Positions 1 to 7,857 are shown, counted from the stretch's first letter. The stretch: DNA of 31,165 nt from DASVCS01 sp036381495 (GCA_036381495.1 DASVCS010000111.1:1-31165), one strand, 5' to 3'. Made by a program: numbers and translations. Notes: a model not told the origin generated them from the letters alone.

Positions 1-722
1 CGATCCGCGCCGCTCGCCGCGACCTCGACCGCGTTCCGTTCCCGCTCGCCCAGCTCGCGGATGCGCCGCCCCCAGTACCGGCCGTTCAGGAACTGCGCCG
101 GCCCGATCAGGAAGTAGGTCATCCCGCCCAGCGGCGCCGCCCACCGGAGCGGCACCGCCTGCGTGACGACGATCGAGGCCGCTCCGGCGCCGATCATCAC
201 GAGACAATCCGCGATGTGCGAACGGGCATCGAGCGCCTCCCGCCGCGACAGCCCGAGCCGCTCCCGCAGCGCGTAGGCGTGATGATAGAGCAGCGCGAAC
301 ACGATGAACACCGCCATGAAGCCGATCGCGTAGATCGTCATCATCAGCCGGACCTGGTCCCCTGAAGTGAAGATGTCCCCCACCCCCCGGTTCAGCCACG
401 AAGAGAACACGAACTTCAGCGGATACACGTAGAAGAGCACCACGAAGAGGAGCACGGAGTTGAGGAAGATCGTGTAGCCGTCTTCGAGGTCGAACCGGCT
501 GAAGAGCCGGTAATGGTAGATCCAGACCAGGATCAGGAGCGCGAAGCTGCACGCGAAGGCGACGAAACCGCGCATCGTGAGCATCAGGTCGTCGAACGTC
601 TCCGGGACCTCGAGCGACACGACGAGCAGCGTGATCGCGAAGCCGAACACCGCGTCGGTGAGGGCCTCGATCCGGGTGACCTGGCCGCCGCGCCAGCGGA
701 CGGATTCAGTGGTCTTCGACAT
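1..722 (-). CDS. TMEM175-family (DUF1211) potassium channel-like membrane protein, partial
   Basis: The frame starts with ATG at 722 and stays open to the window edge, so about 240 residues are visible and the C-terminus is missing. The N-terminus (MSKTTESVRWRGGQVTRIEA, then LTDAVFGFAITLLVV) matches the hallmark first helix of bacterial TMEM175 proteins, R-x3-FSD-A-x-F-x-x-A-x-T-L. Here R17 is kept and the FSD triplet reads LTD (residues 21-23). Further hydrophobic segments follow (FVAFACSFALLILVWIYHY, IFLNSVLLFVVLFYVYPL, MMTIYAIGFMAVFIVFALLY, and one near IVVTQAVPL). The family forms tetrameric K+ leak channels in the inner membrane; that role is inferred from the family. The start lies 3 nt after the stop of the upstream CdiI-like gene (TGA GTG ATG), which indicates translational coupling; the GTG at 725 is an alternative start. 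Confidence 0.85.
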   Translation of the reverse strand, partial: MSKTTESVRWRGGQVTRIEALTDAVFGFAITLLVVSLEVPETFDDLMLTMRGFVAFACSFALLILVWIYHYRLFSRFDLEDGYTIFLNSVLLFVVLFYVYPLKFVFSSWLNRGVGDIFTSGDQVRLMMTIYAIGFMAVFIVFALLYHHAYALRERLGLSRREALDARSHIADCLVMIGAGAASIVVTQAVPLRWAAPLGGMTYFLIGPAQFLNGRYWGRRIRELGERERNAVEVAASGAD

Positions 723-725
723 CAC

Positions 726-1178
726 TCATCCCAGCGCATCGGCGTACCGCTGGCGATCCGCGGCCGCCCGCAGCCGGTCGCGCAGCGTACGCAGCCAATC
801 CGAGACCTCGAGGCCGTCGTGGGCGGGGTCGTAGGCGCAGCCGAGTTCGTAGAGCACGATGTGCGCGAGTTGGTACTCGCAGAGCCCGGCGCCGAGGAGC
901 GCATCGATCTCGCGTGCCGTCGCGTGCAGTGCCGTGGCCGGCTGCCGTTCGATGTAGGCGGCGAGCCGGCGGGCGGCGGTCGGACCGTCCGGTGGGGCGG
1001 TCGGGGCGTCGCTCCCGGCGCCGGCGCGGTCGTGCGTGCCGCCGGGATCGCGCTGGCCGCGGGCCGGGCCGCCGGGCGCTGCACCGCCGCCGGCGCTCGG
1101 ACCGCCGGGACCGCCGGCGCTCTCGCTCGGCCGTGCCAGCGTTTCGAACAGGCGCTCGAGGCGCGGGTAGCTCGTCAT
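726..1178 (-). CDS. CdiI_2-like contact-dependent growth inhibition immunity-type protein
   Basis: This is a 150-residue protein from an ATG at 1178. The C-terminal part (about residues 85-145) contains AREIDALLGAGLCEYQLAHI, LYELGCAYDPAHDGLEVSDW and LRTLRDRLR, which fits the CdiI_2 immunity family pattern (EIDxLL, then ELGCxYxP, then dGxtxxxWL). The N-terminal YPRLERLFETL also resembles the usual start of that family. Between them the normal short YFHQDW-type segment is replaced by a Gly/Pro/Ala-rich stretch (about residues 17-68) that looks disordered. Family members neutralise toxins delivered by contact-dependent inhibition systems; no CdiA toxin or CdiB exporter is visible here, so it is an orphan in this window. 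The gene sits between the GNAT gene (39-nt gap) and the channel gene (3-nt gap), apparently in one operon. It may have another role. Confidence 0.65.
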   Translation of the reverse strand: MTSYPRLERLFETLARPSESAGGPGGPSAGGGAAPGGPARGQRDPGGTHDRAGAGSDAPTAPPDGPTAARRLAAYIERQPATALHATAREIDALLGAGLCEYQLAHIVLYELGCAYDPAHDGLEVSDWLRTLRDRLRAAADRQRYADALG

Positions 1179-1217
1179 GTCGGTTCCACGGACGGCGCCG
1201 CCGTGGCGTGCGGCCTG

Positions 1218-1847
1218 TCATCCGGACGCGTCGGGTCGTCTGAACTCGAACGGCCGCCGGAGCTTGGCTTCGAGCGCGGTCCGTACCCCGGGCCACTCGG
1301 CGGCGATGATGCTGTAATATACCGTGTCGCGTACGCGGCCGGAGGCGGTGATGACGTGGCTGCGCAGCGTGCCCTCCTCCTTCGCGCCGATCCGCGCGAT
1401 CGCGGTGCGCGACCTGGCGTTGAGCGCGTCCGTCTTGAGCTCGACGCGCAGGCATTCCAGCTCTTCGAAGGCGAAGCGCAGCATCAGGTACTTCGCTTCG
1501 GTGTTGATGGGCGTGCGCTGCCACGGCCGGCCGATCCAGCTCCAACCGATCTCGAGCCGGCGGTTCGCCCGGTCGATGTTGCCGAAACGAGTGCTCCCGA
1601 CGACGCGGCCGGATCCGAGCTCGACGATCGCGAACGGGTACGCCGTGCCGGCGACGCGTGCCGTGATCGCGGCCTCGATGTACGCGCGCATCTCGTCGAT
1701 CGTCCGTACGCGAGCGACGGTCCAGCGCCACAACTCCTCATCCAGCCCGACCTCGCAGAGCGCGGCGAGGTGGGTCCTCCCCAACGGCTCCAGCCGAATG
1801 AACCGGCCGTCGAGCCGGACCGGCCGGGTGATCCACGAGTCCGGCAT
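1218..1847 (-). CDS. GNAT family N-acetyltransferase (RimJ/RimL-like)
   Basis: This is a 209-residue protein. The start at 1847 (MPDSWITRPVRLDGRFIRLE) is preceded by GGGAG at good spacing, so the longer upstream frame is not used. The fold is recognisable as the RimJ/RimL-like branch of GNAT acetyltransferases: an N-terminal VRLDGRFIRLEPLGRTHLAA strand-helix, a central YPFAIVELGSGRVVGSTRF beta hairpin, then LEIGWSWIGRPWQRTPINTE around the acetyl-CoA site, and CLRVELKTDALNARSRTAI followed by GAKEEGTLR. Such enzymes transfer acetyl from acetyl-CoA to amino groups of proteins or small molecules; the substrate cannot be read from sequence. It is the first gene of the apparent minus-strand operon with the CdiI-like and channel genes, and is divergent from the dehydrogenase gene at 2108. 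Confidence 0.85.
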   Translation of the reverse strand: MPDSWITRPVRLDGRFIRLEPLGRTHLAALCEVGLDEELWRWTVARVRTIDEMRAYIEAAITARVAGTAYPFAIVELGSGRVVGSTRFGNIDRANRRLEIGWSWIGRPWQRTPINTEAKYLMLRFAFEELECLRVELKTDALNARSRTAIARIGAKEEGTLRSHVITASGRVRDTVYYSIIAAEWPGVRTALEAKLRRPFEFRRPDASG

Positions 1848-2107
1848 GCGGGTCGCTCCCTTTCGATTTCCGGTGCGCTGTCGCACCTCGACATCCTTCG
1901 TAGGTATAGCCGGTCCGGATGGATCGTGCCAGCCCGCGCCGCCGGGATGCCGTGGCGGCGCCGTCGCGCATCGCGGCGCGGGAGCCCGGCCGCCGCGAGG
2001 GCGGGGAGCGGCCGCCGACCCGCGTCCCGCCACTGGACCGGTTCGTGCGGATCCTGGCGCCTCGGTGCGTAACCGGTACGGCAGGACCACAGGGGGTGCC
2101 CGTGCGC

Positions 2108-3133
2108 ATGACGTTCTACGAGACGAGCGAGGCCTGGGAACGAGAGGCTCTCGAGGCGGACCTCGCGGGGCAGGCACTCACGTTCCTGACCGAGCCGCTC
2201 ACGCCCGACACCGTGGACCGCTCCGGCGACCCCGAGGTGCTCTCCGTCTTCATCCGCTCGAGGGTCGACGCGGACGTCCTCGAACGATTGCCCGCGCTGC
2301 GCATGATCGCGACGCGCTCGACGGGCTACGACCACATCGACCTCGCGGCCTGCCGCGAACGCGGCATCACCGTGAGCAACGTGCCGCACTACGGCGAGAA
2401 CACCGTCGCCGAGCACACCTTCGGCCTCATCCTGAGCCTCGCGCGCAAGATCTGCCGGGCCACGAACCGCACGCGGGCGTGCGACTTCTCGCTGGTGGGC
2501 CTCGAGGGATTCGATCTGCGCGGCCGCACACTCGGCGTGATCGGCGCCGGGAGCATCGGGTTGCACGTCATCCGCATCGCGCGCGCGTTCGATATGCAGG
2601 TCCTCGCGCACGACGTGGATCCGCACCCGATTCTGGCCGGAGTGCTGGGGTTCCGCTATCTGCCGCTGGACGACGTGCTCGGTGGCGCGGACGTGGTCTC
2701 GCTGCACGTGCCGCTCGTGCCGGAGACCCATCATCTCATGAATCGCGAGCGGTTTGCGCTCATGCGGCGGGGGGCGCTGCTCATCAATACCGCGCGCGGC
2801 GCGGTCGTCGATACGGAGGCGCTGATCGAGGCGCTGGATGAGGGGATCGTCGGCGGCGCCGCGCTGGATGTGCTCGAGGGCGAAGAGCTGCTCGGCGAAG
2901 AGCACCACCTCTTCCGCACGCCGCCGAGCGAGGCGCGGTTGCGCGAGTTGTGGTGCGGTCACGTGCTCCTCGATCGCGACGACGTCATCATCACGCCACA
3001 CATGGCGTGGTACAGCCGTGATGCCCGCCGGCGGATCCTCGAGACGACGATCGCGAACATCCAGGCGTTCCTCGAGGGGGCTCCGATCAACCAGGTGGCG
3101 CCGGTGCCTGCCGGGCGCCGGGCTGCCGCGTAG
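2108..3133 (+). CDS. D-isomer-specific 2-hydroxyacid dehydrogenase (D-lactate dehydrogenase-like)
   Basis: This is a 341-residue cytosolic NAD-dependent oxidoreductase, close to the family's usual 330. The start is ATG at 2108 (MTFYETSEAWE), with a G-rich stretch (AGGGGG) about 10 nt upstream; an in-frame extension to 1919 exists but looks non-coding. The catalytic fold includes STGYDHIDLAAC and NVPHYGENTVAEHTFGLIL, the Rossmann motif GAGSIG near residues 146-151, Arg230 in NTARGAVVD, the acidic DVLEGEE motif near 254-260 and His298 in ITPHMAWYS, which together supply the Arg-Glu-His set. The sequence around HLFRTPPSEARLRELW and WYSRDARR resembles the D-lactate dehydrogenase branch. It would interconvert a 2-ketoacid such as pyruvate with its D-hydroxyacid. 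The PEP synthase gene starts 10 nt downstream, so lactate use feeding gluconeogenesis is a reasonable inference. Confidence 0.88.
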   Translation: MTFYETSEAWEREALEADLAGQALTFLTEPLTPDTVDRSGDPEVLSVFIRSRVDADVLERLPALRMIATRSTGYDHIDLAACRERGITVSNVPHYGENTVAEHTFGLILSLARKICRATNRTRACDFSLVGLEGFDLRGRTLGVIGAGSIGLHVIRIARAFDMQVLAHDVDPHPILAGVLGFRYLPLDDVLGGADVVSLHVPLVPETHHLMNRERFALMRRGALLINTARGAVVDTEALIEALDEGIVGGAALDVLEGEELLGEEHHLFRTPPSEARLRELWCGHVLLDRDDVIITPHMAWYSRDARRRILETTIANIQAFLEGAPINQVAPVPAGRRAAA

Positions 3134-3143
3134 CCGGAGACCG

Positions 3144-5579
3144 ATGGGCGACGGCAACGACCTGATCCGGTGGATCGGGACGCTCGGCCGCGATGACGTC
3201 GCCGAGGTCGGTGGCAAGGGCGCGAACCTCGGCGAGATGATGCGGGCGGACCTGCCCGTGCCGCCGGGGTTCGTCATCACCGTCGAGGCGTTTCGCCGTT
3301 TCCGGGATGCGGGCGATCTCGGCCGCGAGATCGACGAGAGGCTCGAGCGGCTCGATGTCGACGATCCCGGCCGGCTGCGCGATGCGGCCGAGGAGCTCCG
3401 CGAGCTGATCCGCCGGGCGCCGGTGCCCGACGAGGTGCGGGCGGCCATCCGCGATGCCTACGGCGAGCTCTCGCGGCGGGCCGGGGTGCATGAGGCGCTC
3501 GTGGCCGTGCGTTCCTCGGCGACGGTCGAGGACACCGCGCGGTTCTCCTTTGCCGGCATGTTCGAGAGTTTCCTGAACGTGCGCGGCGCCGCGGATCTCG
3601 TCGATCGCGTCAAAGACTGCTGGGCATCGGCCTTCGGCGCGCGCGTGCTGTTCTACCGCAAGCGGCAGGAGGTCGGAGGCGGGATGGGGATCGGCGTCAT
3701 CGTCCAGCGGATGATCGCGGCCGAGCAGGCGGGCGTCCTCTTCACGGTCGACCCGGCCACGGGCGACCCCGGCCGGATCGTGATCGAAGCCGCGCGCGGG
3801 CTGGGCGAGGTCGTCGTGGGCGGGCTGGTCACGCCGGACCGCTACGTGGTGGACCGTGAGCACCGCAGCGTCGAGCGGACGCCCGGCCGGCAGGAGTTCA
3901 TGGTCGTCTACGACGAGGCGGCCGGCCGGAACAAGCGCGTGCCGGTCCCCGAGGAAGAGGCGGCGGCGCCGGTCCTGACGGACGCGCAGGCGCTGCGGCT
4001 GGCCGAGCTGGGCGAGCGCGTGGAAGCGCATTACGGCGCGCCGCAGGATGTCGAGTGGGCGATCGAGCGCGGCGCGGTCTTCCTCGTCCAGACGCGGCCG
4101 GTGACGACGCTCGAAGAGAAGCCGGCAGAGGCCGCGGAACGTGCGGAAGCGCGGGAACGTGCCGAGGCCCGGGAACGCGCCGAAGCCCGGGCACGCCCCG
4201 AGGGCGAGCTCTTGCTACGCGGCCAGGGCGCGAGTCCCGGCACGGCGTCCGGTCCGGCGCGCATACTCGCCGCGCCCGAGGAGGGCGACCGCCTGAAGGA
4301 AGGCGAGATCCTCGTCGCGACGCGCACCGCGCCCGACTGGGTGCCCGTCATGCGACGCGCCGCCGCGATCGTCACCGACACCGGCGGGATGACGTCGCAC
4401 GCCGCGATCGTCTCCCGCGAGCTGGGCGTGCCGTGCGTCGTCGGCACCCGGAACGCGACGCACGTCCTGCACGATGGCGAGGTGATCACCGTGAACGGCC
4501 GGGACGGCACCATCGCGGCCGGCGCGGTGACGGCGCCCGAGCGCGCGGCAGCCGCGCCCGAGCGGGCCGCACGGGCCGGAGAGGCACCCGCGCCGGCGGC
4601 CGCCGCGCCGGTGACGGCCACGCGGCTCTACGTCAACCTGGCGGAGCCCGGGCGGGTCGAAGACATCGCCCGCCTCCCGGTGGATGGCGTGGGGCTGCTG
4701 CGCGCCGAGTTCATGATCCTCTCCGCGCTGGGCGGCCGGCATCCGCGACTGCTCCTCGAGCGCGGCGCCGGCGACGAGTTCGTCGACCGGATGGCCGCGG
4801 ACCTGACCCGCTTCGCCCGCGCGTTCCACCCGCGGCCGGTCCTCTACCGGACCATGGATTTCCGCTCGAACGAGTTCCGCGGCCTCGAGGGCGGCGACCG
4901 CTTCGAGCCCGAGGAGGCGAACCCGATGATCGGCTACCGCGGCGCGTTCCGCTACACCCGCGAGCCCGACCTCTTCGCGCTCGAGCTGAAGGTGATCGAG
5001 CGGGTCCGCCGGGATTACGACAACCTCCACCTCATGATCCCGTTCGTGCGCACCGGCTGGGAGTTCCGCGAGTGCCGGCGCCTCATCGACGAGAGCGGTC
5101 TCGGCCGGGACCGCCGCCTCGAGCTCTGGGTGATGGCCGAGGTCCCCTCGATCGCCGCGTGGCTCGACGACTACGTCGCCCACGGCGTGGCCGGCGTCTC
5201 GATCGGCTCGAACGACCTCACCCAGCTCGTACTCGGCGTCGACCGCGACAGTGAAGCGGTCGCGCCGCTCTACGACGAACGCGACCGCGCCGTCCTCGCC
5301 GCGATCCGCACGATCATCGCCGAGTGCCGGCGGCTCGGCATCGGCAGCTCGATCTGCGGACAGGCGCCCTCGGTCTACCCCGAGTACGCCGAGTTCCTCG
5401 TCCGCTGCGGCATCGACTCGATCTCCGTCAATCCGGACGCCGTGGACGCCGCGCGGCGCAACATCGCGCGCGCCGAGCAGCGGCTGGTGCTGGAGGCCGC
5501 GCGTGCCGGCGCGCACCGGGAGGGGCCGAAGGGCCAGGCCTTCAGGTCCGTGCGCGAACGCCGGGATCGCCGCTCGTGA
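3144..5579 (+). CDS. ppsA: Phosphoenolpyruvate synthase
   Basis: This is an 811-residue enzyme converting pyruvate, ATP and water to PEP, AMP and phosphate, a gluconeogenic step in the cytosol. The start is ATG at 3144 with CGGAGA 4 to 9 nt upstream. The N-terminal ATP-grasp domain (about 15-315) includes GGKGANLGEM and VAVRSSATVEDTARFSFAGM. The swivelling phosphohistidine domain carries TDTGGMTSHAAIVSRELGVP with His419 as the phosphorylated residue. The C-terminal TIM barrel includes VGLLRAEFMIL, GVSIGSNDLTQL and SSICGQAPS with the catalytic Cys738. Two low-complexity linkers are unusual: an Ala/Arg/Glu stretch at about 330-352 made of ERAEAR repeats (18-nt period), and an Ala/Pro-rich stretch at about 464-491. 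Both fall between domains, so activity should be retained. It is probably co-transcribed with the dehydrogenase. Confidence 0.93.
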   Translation: MGDGNDLIRWIGTLGRDDVAEVGGKGANLGEMMRADLPVPPGFVITVEAFRRFRDAGDLGREIDERLERLDVDDPGRLRDAAEELRELIRRAPVPDEVRAAIRDAYGELSRRAGVHEALVAVRSSATVEDTARFSFAGMFESFLNVRGAADLVDRVKDCWASAFGARVLFYRKRQEVGGGMGIGVIVQRMIAAEQAGVLFTVDPATGDPGRIVIEAARGLGEVVVGGLVTPDRYVVDREHRSVERTPGRQEFMVVYDEAAGRNKRVPVPEEEAAAPVLTDAQALRLAELGERVEAHYGAPQDVEWAIERGAVFLVQTRPVTTLEEKPAEAAERAEARERAEARERAEARARPEGELLLRGQGASPGTASGPARILAAPEEGDRLKEGEILVATRTAPDWVPVMRRAAAIVTDTGGMTSHAAIVSRELGVPCVVGTRNATHVLHDGEVITVNGRDGTIAAGAVTAPERAAAAPERAARAGEAPAPAAAAPVTATRLYVNLAEPGRVEDIARLPVDGVGLLRAEFMILSALGGRHPRLLLERGAGDEFVDRMAADLTRFARAFHPRPVLYRTMDFRSNEFRGLEGGDRFEPEEANPMIGYRGAFRYTREPDLFALELKVIERVRRDYDNLHLMIPFVRTGWEFRECRRLIDESGLGRDRRLELWVMAEVPSIAAWLDDYVAHGVAGVSIGSNDLTQLVLGVDRDSEAVAPLYDERDRAVLAAIRTIIAECRRLGIGSSICGQAPSVYPEYAEFLVRCGIDSISVNPDAVDAARRNIARAEQRLVLEAARAGAHREGPKGQAFRSVRERRDRRS

Positions 5580-5800
5580 AACAGGGCATCGGAGCATCGC
5601 GTAGAACGAAGTCGGTCGACGCCGTGGACCGCGGCGCGGCGTTGGCGGCCGGCGGCTAGGTCCGCGCACGGTTCGACCGCCGACTCACGGGCGTTCAGCT
5701 ATACCACGCTGCGGGTCCGGTCGGCAAGTCCGGCACGGTCTCGGCCGATCGACCGCGGCGTTCGGCGACCCGCCTTCCTCCTCGTAGCACGTAATCGCAT

Positions 5801-6895
5801 ATGATCCGACACGACAAGCCATCTCGCCCGACCGTCCTGGCCGCGCTCGCGCTCCTCCTCGCCGCGGCGCCGCGCGCTCCCGCGCAGGACCGCCGGGTCC
5901 TCGATGACCTGAGCGCCGGCAGCACGGTCTCGACGCATTCCGTCGTGCAGCTCTCCTTCGTGGGGCTGGACGTCGCGCCCGACGTGGCGGCGCACATCTT
6001 CCGCCTGCCGGGGGGTGGCTGGGGCGTGAGCTCCCGCGTGTTCCCAGGCGTGGTGCAGCTCTTCGACACCGCGGGCGTGCCGGCGGGCAAGTTCGGCCGC
6101 TCCGGTCACGGGCCGGGCGAGCTGGGCGGCGAGATCCTCGCGGTCGCGATGCGCGGCGAACTCTGGGTCGTCGATCGGCGCAATGCGCGGCTGAGTATCT
6201 TCACGGAAGATCTGCGCTTCGCGGGCGATCGGCCGTTCCACGGGCTCGGAGCCGGGCTGCCGGCGTTCATCGCGCCGGCGCACGATGGAAAGAGTGTGCT
6301 CGTGTCCGGATCCGTCGCCACCGCCGACATGCACTACGCGGTTGCGCGCGTGTTGCGCGAGCCGGGCGCGGATGTCTTCGGCGACTCGCTCGGGCGCCTG
6401 CCGCTGGCGGTGTCGCAGTGGTTGGTCCAACGGCGGGGGGCCGCCGAGACGGCGGGCGGCGAAGTCTGGGCGGTCGCGATGGCGGGTGGCGCGATCGACG
6501 TGCTCAGGAGCCGCGATCTTTCGCCGGTTGCGCGCCTCCAGCTTCCCGGCAGCGAGATGGCGCGGGAGGCACGGTGGCGCGGCACGGACCTCGACGAGCG
6601 TCCGGCGCCACGCCTCGCCGGGATCGCGGCGGACTCGGCCGGCCTGATCTGGGTGAGTTTCGCCGTTGCCGACTCCGCGTGGACGCCCGGCACGGATCCC
6701 CGCGAGAGCCTGGAGCAGGTCTTCGCCACGCGGGTGCTGGCGATCGACCCGGAGAAGCGGGCGGTCGTGGGGAAGGTCCAACTCGATCCGGTCTGCATGT
6801 CCGTCGAGCGGAACCTGATCTCGTGCGTGGACGAGGTCGGTCAGACGATCCGCGTCATCGCGCTCCATCTCGAGCCCCGCCGGCGCAGCGAGTAG
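5801..6895 (+). CDS. Secreted 6-bladed beta-propeller-like protein
   Basis: This is a 364-residue protein with a signal peptide: basic start (MIRHDKPSR), hydrophobic core (TVLAALALLLAAAPRA) and probable cleavage near PAQ-DRR at residue 29. The mature part is rich in short beta-strand segments. It has an NHL/6-bladed propeller signature, where a strand describing a value (VVQLFDTAGVPAGKFGRSG) runs into HGPGELGG, followed by GELWVVDRRNARLSIF and later LIWVSF and VLAIDPEKRAVVGKV. This GxxGxGPGEL arrangement is frequent in lineage-specific extracytoplasmic proteins of Gemmatimonadota and Bacteroidota. Ligand and function are unknown. The gene is isolated: about 220 nt follow the PEP synthase stop, and 4 nt after its own stop codon the first copy of the repeat family begins. 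The ribosome site before the ATG is weak. Confidence 0.75.
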   Translation: MIRHDKPSRPTVLAALALLLAAAPRAPAQDRRVLDDLSAGSTVSTHSVVQLSFVGLDVAPDVAAHIFRLPGGGWGVSSRVFPGVVQLFDTAGVPAGKFGRSGHGPGELGGEILAVAMRGELWVVDRRNARLSIFTEDLRFAGDRPFHGLGAGLPAFIAPAHDGKSVLVSGSVATADMHYAVARVLREPGADVFGDSLGRLPLAVSQWLVQRRGAAETAGGEVWAVAMAGGAIDVLRSRDLSPVARLQLPGSEMAREARWRGTDLDERPAPRLAGIAADSAGLIWVSFAVADSAWTPGTDPRESLEQVFATRVLAIDPEKRAVVGKVQLDPVCMSVERNLISCVDEVGQTIRVIALHLEPRRRSE

Positions 6896-6898
6896 CGG

Positions 6899-6988
6899 CT
6901 GGAGCGGTTCACCCGCGGGTTCGGAGCCGCGCGGCCGCTCGCCGCGCTCGGTTCGCGGGCGCCTACGACTCCGCAGTGACGCGACGAT
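6899..6988 (+). repeat. Palindromic repeat family, copy 1
   Basis: This is one copy of a roughly 90-nt dispersed repeat. It begins with GGAGCGGTTCACCCGCGGGT and continues through TTCGGAGCCGCGCGGCCG and CTCGGTTCGCGGGCGCC to CGACTCCGCAGTGACGCGAC. The left terminus resembles the TAGAGCGGTT end of other copies (here TGGAGCGGTT); the right terminus has decayed. It begins 4 nt after the stop codon of the propeller gene and lies head-to-head with copy 2. Confidence 0.75.
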
Positions 6989-7045
6989 CGCCAAGGGCTA
7001 GGGCTAGGGCTGGGGCTAGAGGGTTGTCGCGCCACTTCGGAGTCG
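6966..7045. repeat. Long imperfect hairpin with G-quadruplex motif in the loop
   Basis: The 20-nt arm CGACTCCGCAGTGACGCGAC (6966-6985) pairs with 7026-7045 at 18 of 20 positions, leaving a 40-nt loop. The loop carries four G-runs (GGG, GGG, GGG, GGGG at 6995-7015) separated by CTA, CTA and CT, which satisfies the standard G-quadruplex pattern. The arms are the facing right-hand ends of repeat copies 1 and 2. Confidence 0.7.
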
Positions 7046-7080
7046 TCCGCGTTAGCAGACCGAGGGTCGCGAGCGGCCAC
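7017..7080 (-). repeat. Palindromic repeat family, copy 2 (inverted, partial)
   Basis: This copy is in the opposite orientation to copy 1. It starts TAGAGGGTTGTCGCGCCACT, continues TCGGAGTCGTCCGCG and then diverges, with CGCGAGCGGCC still recognisable. Its far end merges into the broken 3' part of the DUF559-like pseudogene. Confidence 0.65.
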
Positions 7081-7087
7081 CCCCGAG

Positions 7088-7324
7088 GATCCCTTGCACC
7101 GCCAGCCGGGCGTCGCGGCGCCGGTCGCTCTCGAATGTCCCCCCGCGACCTCACCCGTCCACCCTGTCCGGGCTGAGACCGGCGCCGAGGAGCTGTGCGC
7201 GCGTGACGACGTCGTGCTGGCCCGCCGCGACCCTGTGTGCGCGTGTGACCACGCCGTGCTGGCCCGCCGCGACCCTGGCGACCCGCTCGTCGTCGATGGA
7301 GGGTGTTGCGCCGGAAGGTGTCAT
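7088..7324 (-). pseudogene. Decayed DUF559 / AbiEi-like protein gene
   Basis: From an ATG at 7324 the minus strand reads MTPSGATPSIDDERVARVAA, then GQHGVVTRAHRVAAGQHDVV and TRAQLLGAGLSPDRVDG, followed by a stop at 7151. This is the N-terminal winged-helix start typical of AbiEi-like/DUF559 proteins (xxQHGVVTRAQLLxAGLS). In the same frame after the stop comes TFESDRRRDARLAVQGI (7138-7088), which matches the C-terminal endonuclease-like end of DUF559 proteins (FExDRRRDAxLxxxGIRVLRF). The middle, some 200 codons in intact relatives, is missing, and the end is lost where repeat copy 2 begins. A 42-nt in-frame tandem duplication doubles the VAAGQHxVVTRA segment: a 21-nt block at 7214 recurs exactly at 7256. 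Not functional. Confidence 0.65.
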
Positions 7325-7539
7325 GCGCACCCGCTCATGACCGGCAGCTCCCCAGTGAACCTGACCCGGCGGGAGGAATTCCGGATTCACCGGCCATAGC
7401 GCGGTCGAACTCCCCGGTTCGGGGCTCCGACACGGTTGCTTGGGGAATCGGCCGCTCCTGCCACGCCCGATTCCCCGAACTGGCCCGTGCCTGGCCGCCG
7501 GTGGGGATTTGACGGGCGCCGGGCGCCGCCGGAGCCCGC

Positions 7540-7790
7540 TCGTGCGCCTGCTTCGGGCAATCGCCCCGCGCGCCCGCCTCGAGCCTTCGCCCGTCGTACC
7601 CGCTTCGCGCAATCGCCCGTCGCAGCCGCTTGGCCCACCCGCTTCCCGCACCCGTCGTGCGCAATCGCCCCGCGCGTCCACTTCGCGCATTCGTCTCGCG
7701 CACCCGCTTCGTGAGCCGCTTCGCGCGACCGCCGCACCCACTTCGCGCATTCGCTTCATGTATTCGTCCCTCGCACCCGCGTTGTGAGCC
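7540..7790. repeat. Degenerate minisatellite with CAATCGCC/CGCTTCGCG units
   Basis: Imperfect units of about 26-30 nt alternate CAATCGCCCxxCGC or CATTCG with CCGCTTCGCG. Examples start near 7557 (CAATCGCCCCGCGCGCCCGC), 7608 (CAATCGCCCGTCGCAGCCGC), 7659 (CAATCGCCCCGCGCGTCCAC) and 7687 (CATTCGTCTCGCGCACCCGC). Spacers are neither conserved in length nor unique in the way CRISPR spacers are. Reading frames through it give only Arg/Ala/Glu-rich repeats with no recognisable domain. Confidence 0.6.
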
Positions 7791-7857
7791 GCGCGGCCGC
7801 TCGCCGCGCTCGGTTCGCGGGCGCCCACGACTCCGGAATGACGTGACAAGCGCTCTA
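7776..7857 (+). repeat. Palindromic repeat family, copy 3
   Basis: This copy has the same orientation as copy 1. The core GAGCCGCGCGGCCGCTCGCC and CTCGGTTCGCGGGCGCC is nearly identical to copy 1, followed by CACGACTCCGGAATGACGTG and the terminal ACAAGCGCTCTA. The left end (GCACCCGCGTTGTGAGCC) has diverged and adjoins the minisatellite. Confidence 0.75.

Noticed and set aside
513..2072. Long plus-strand open frame of 519 codons across the first genes
   Set aside because: It is antisense to the CdiI-like and GNAT genes, which have clear family motifs; its product is Arg/Ala/Gly-rich without any domain.
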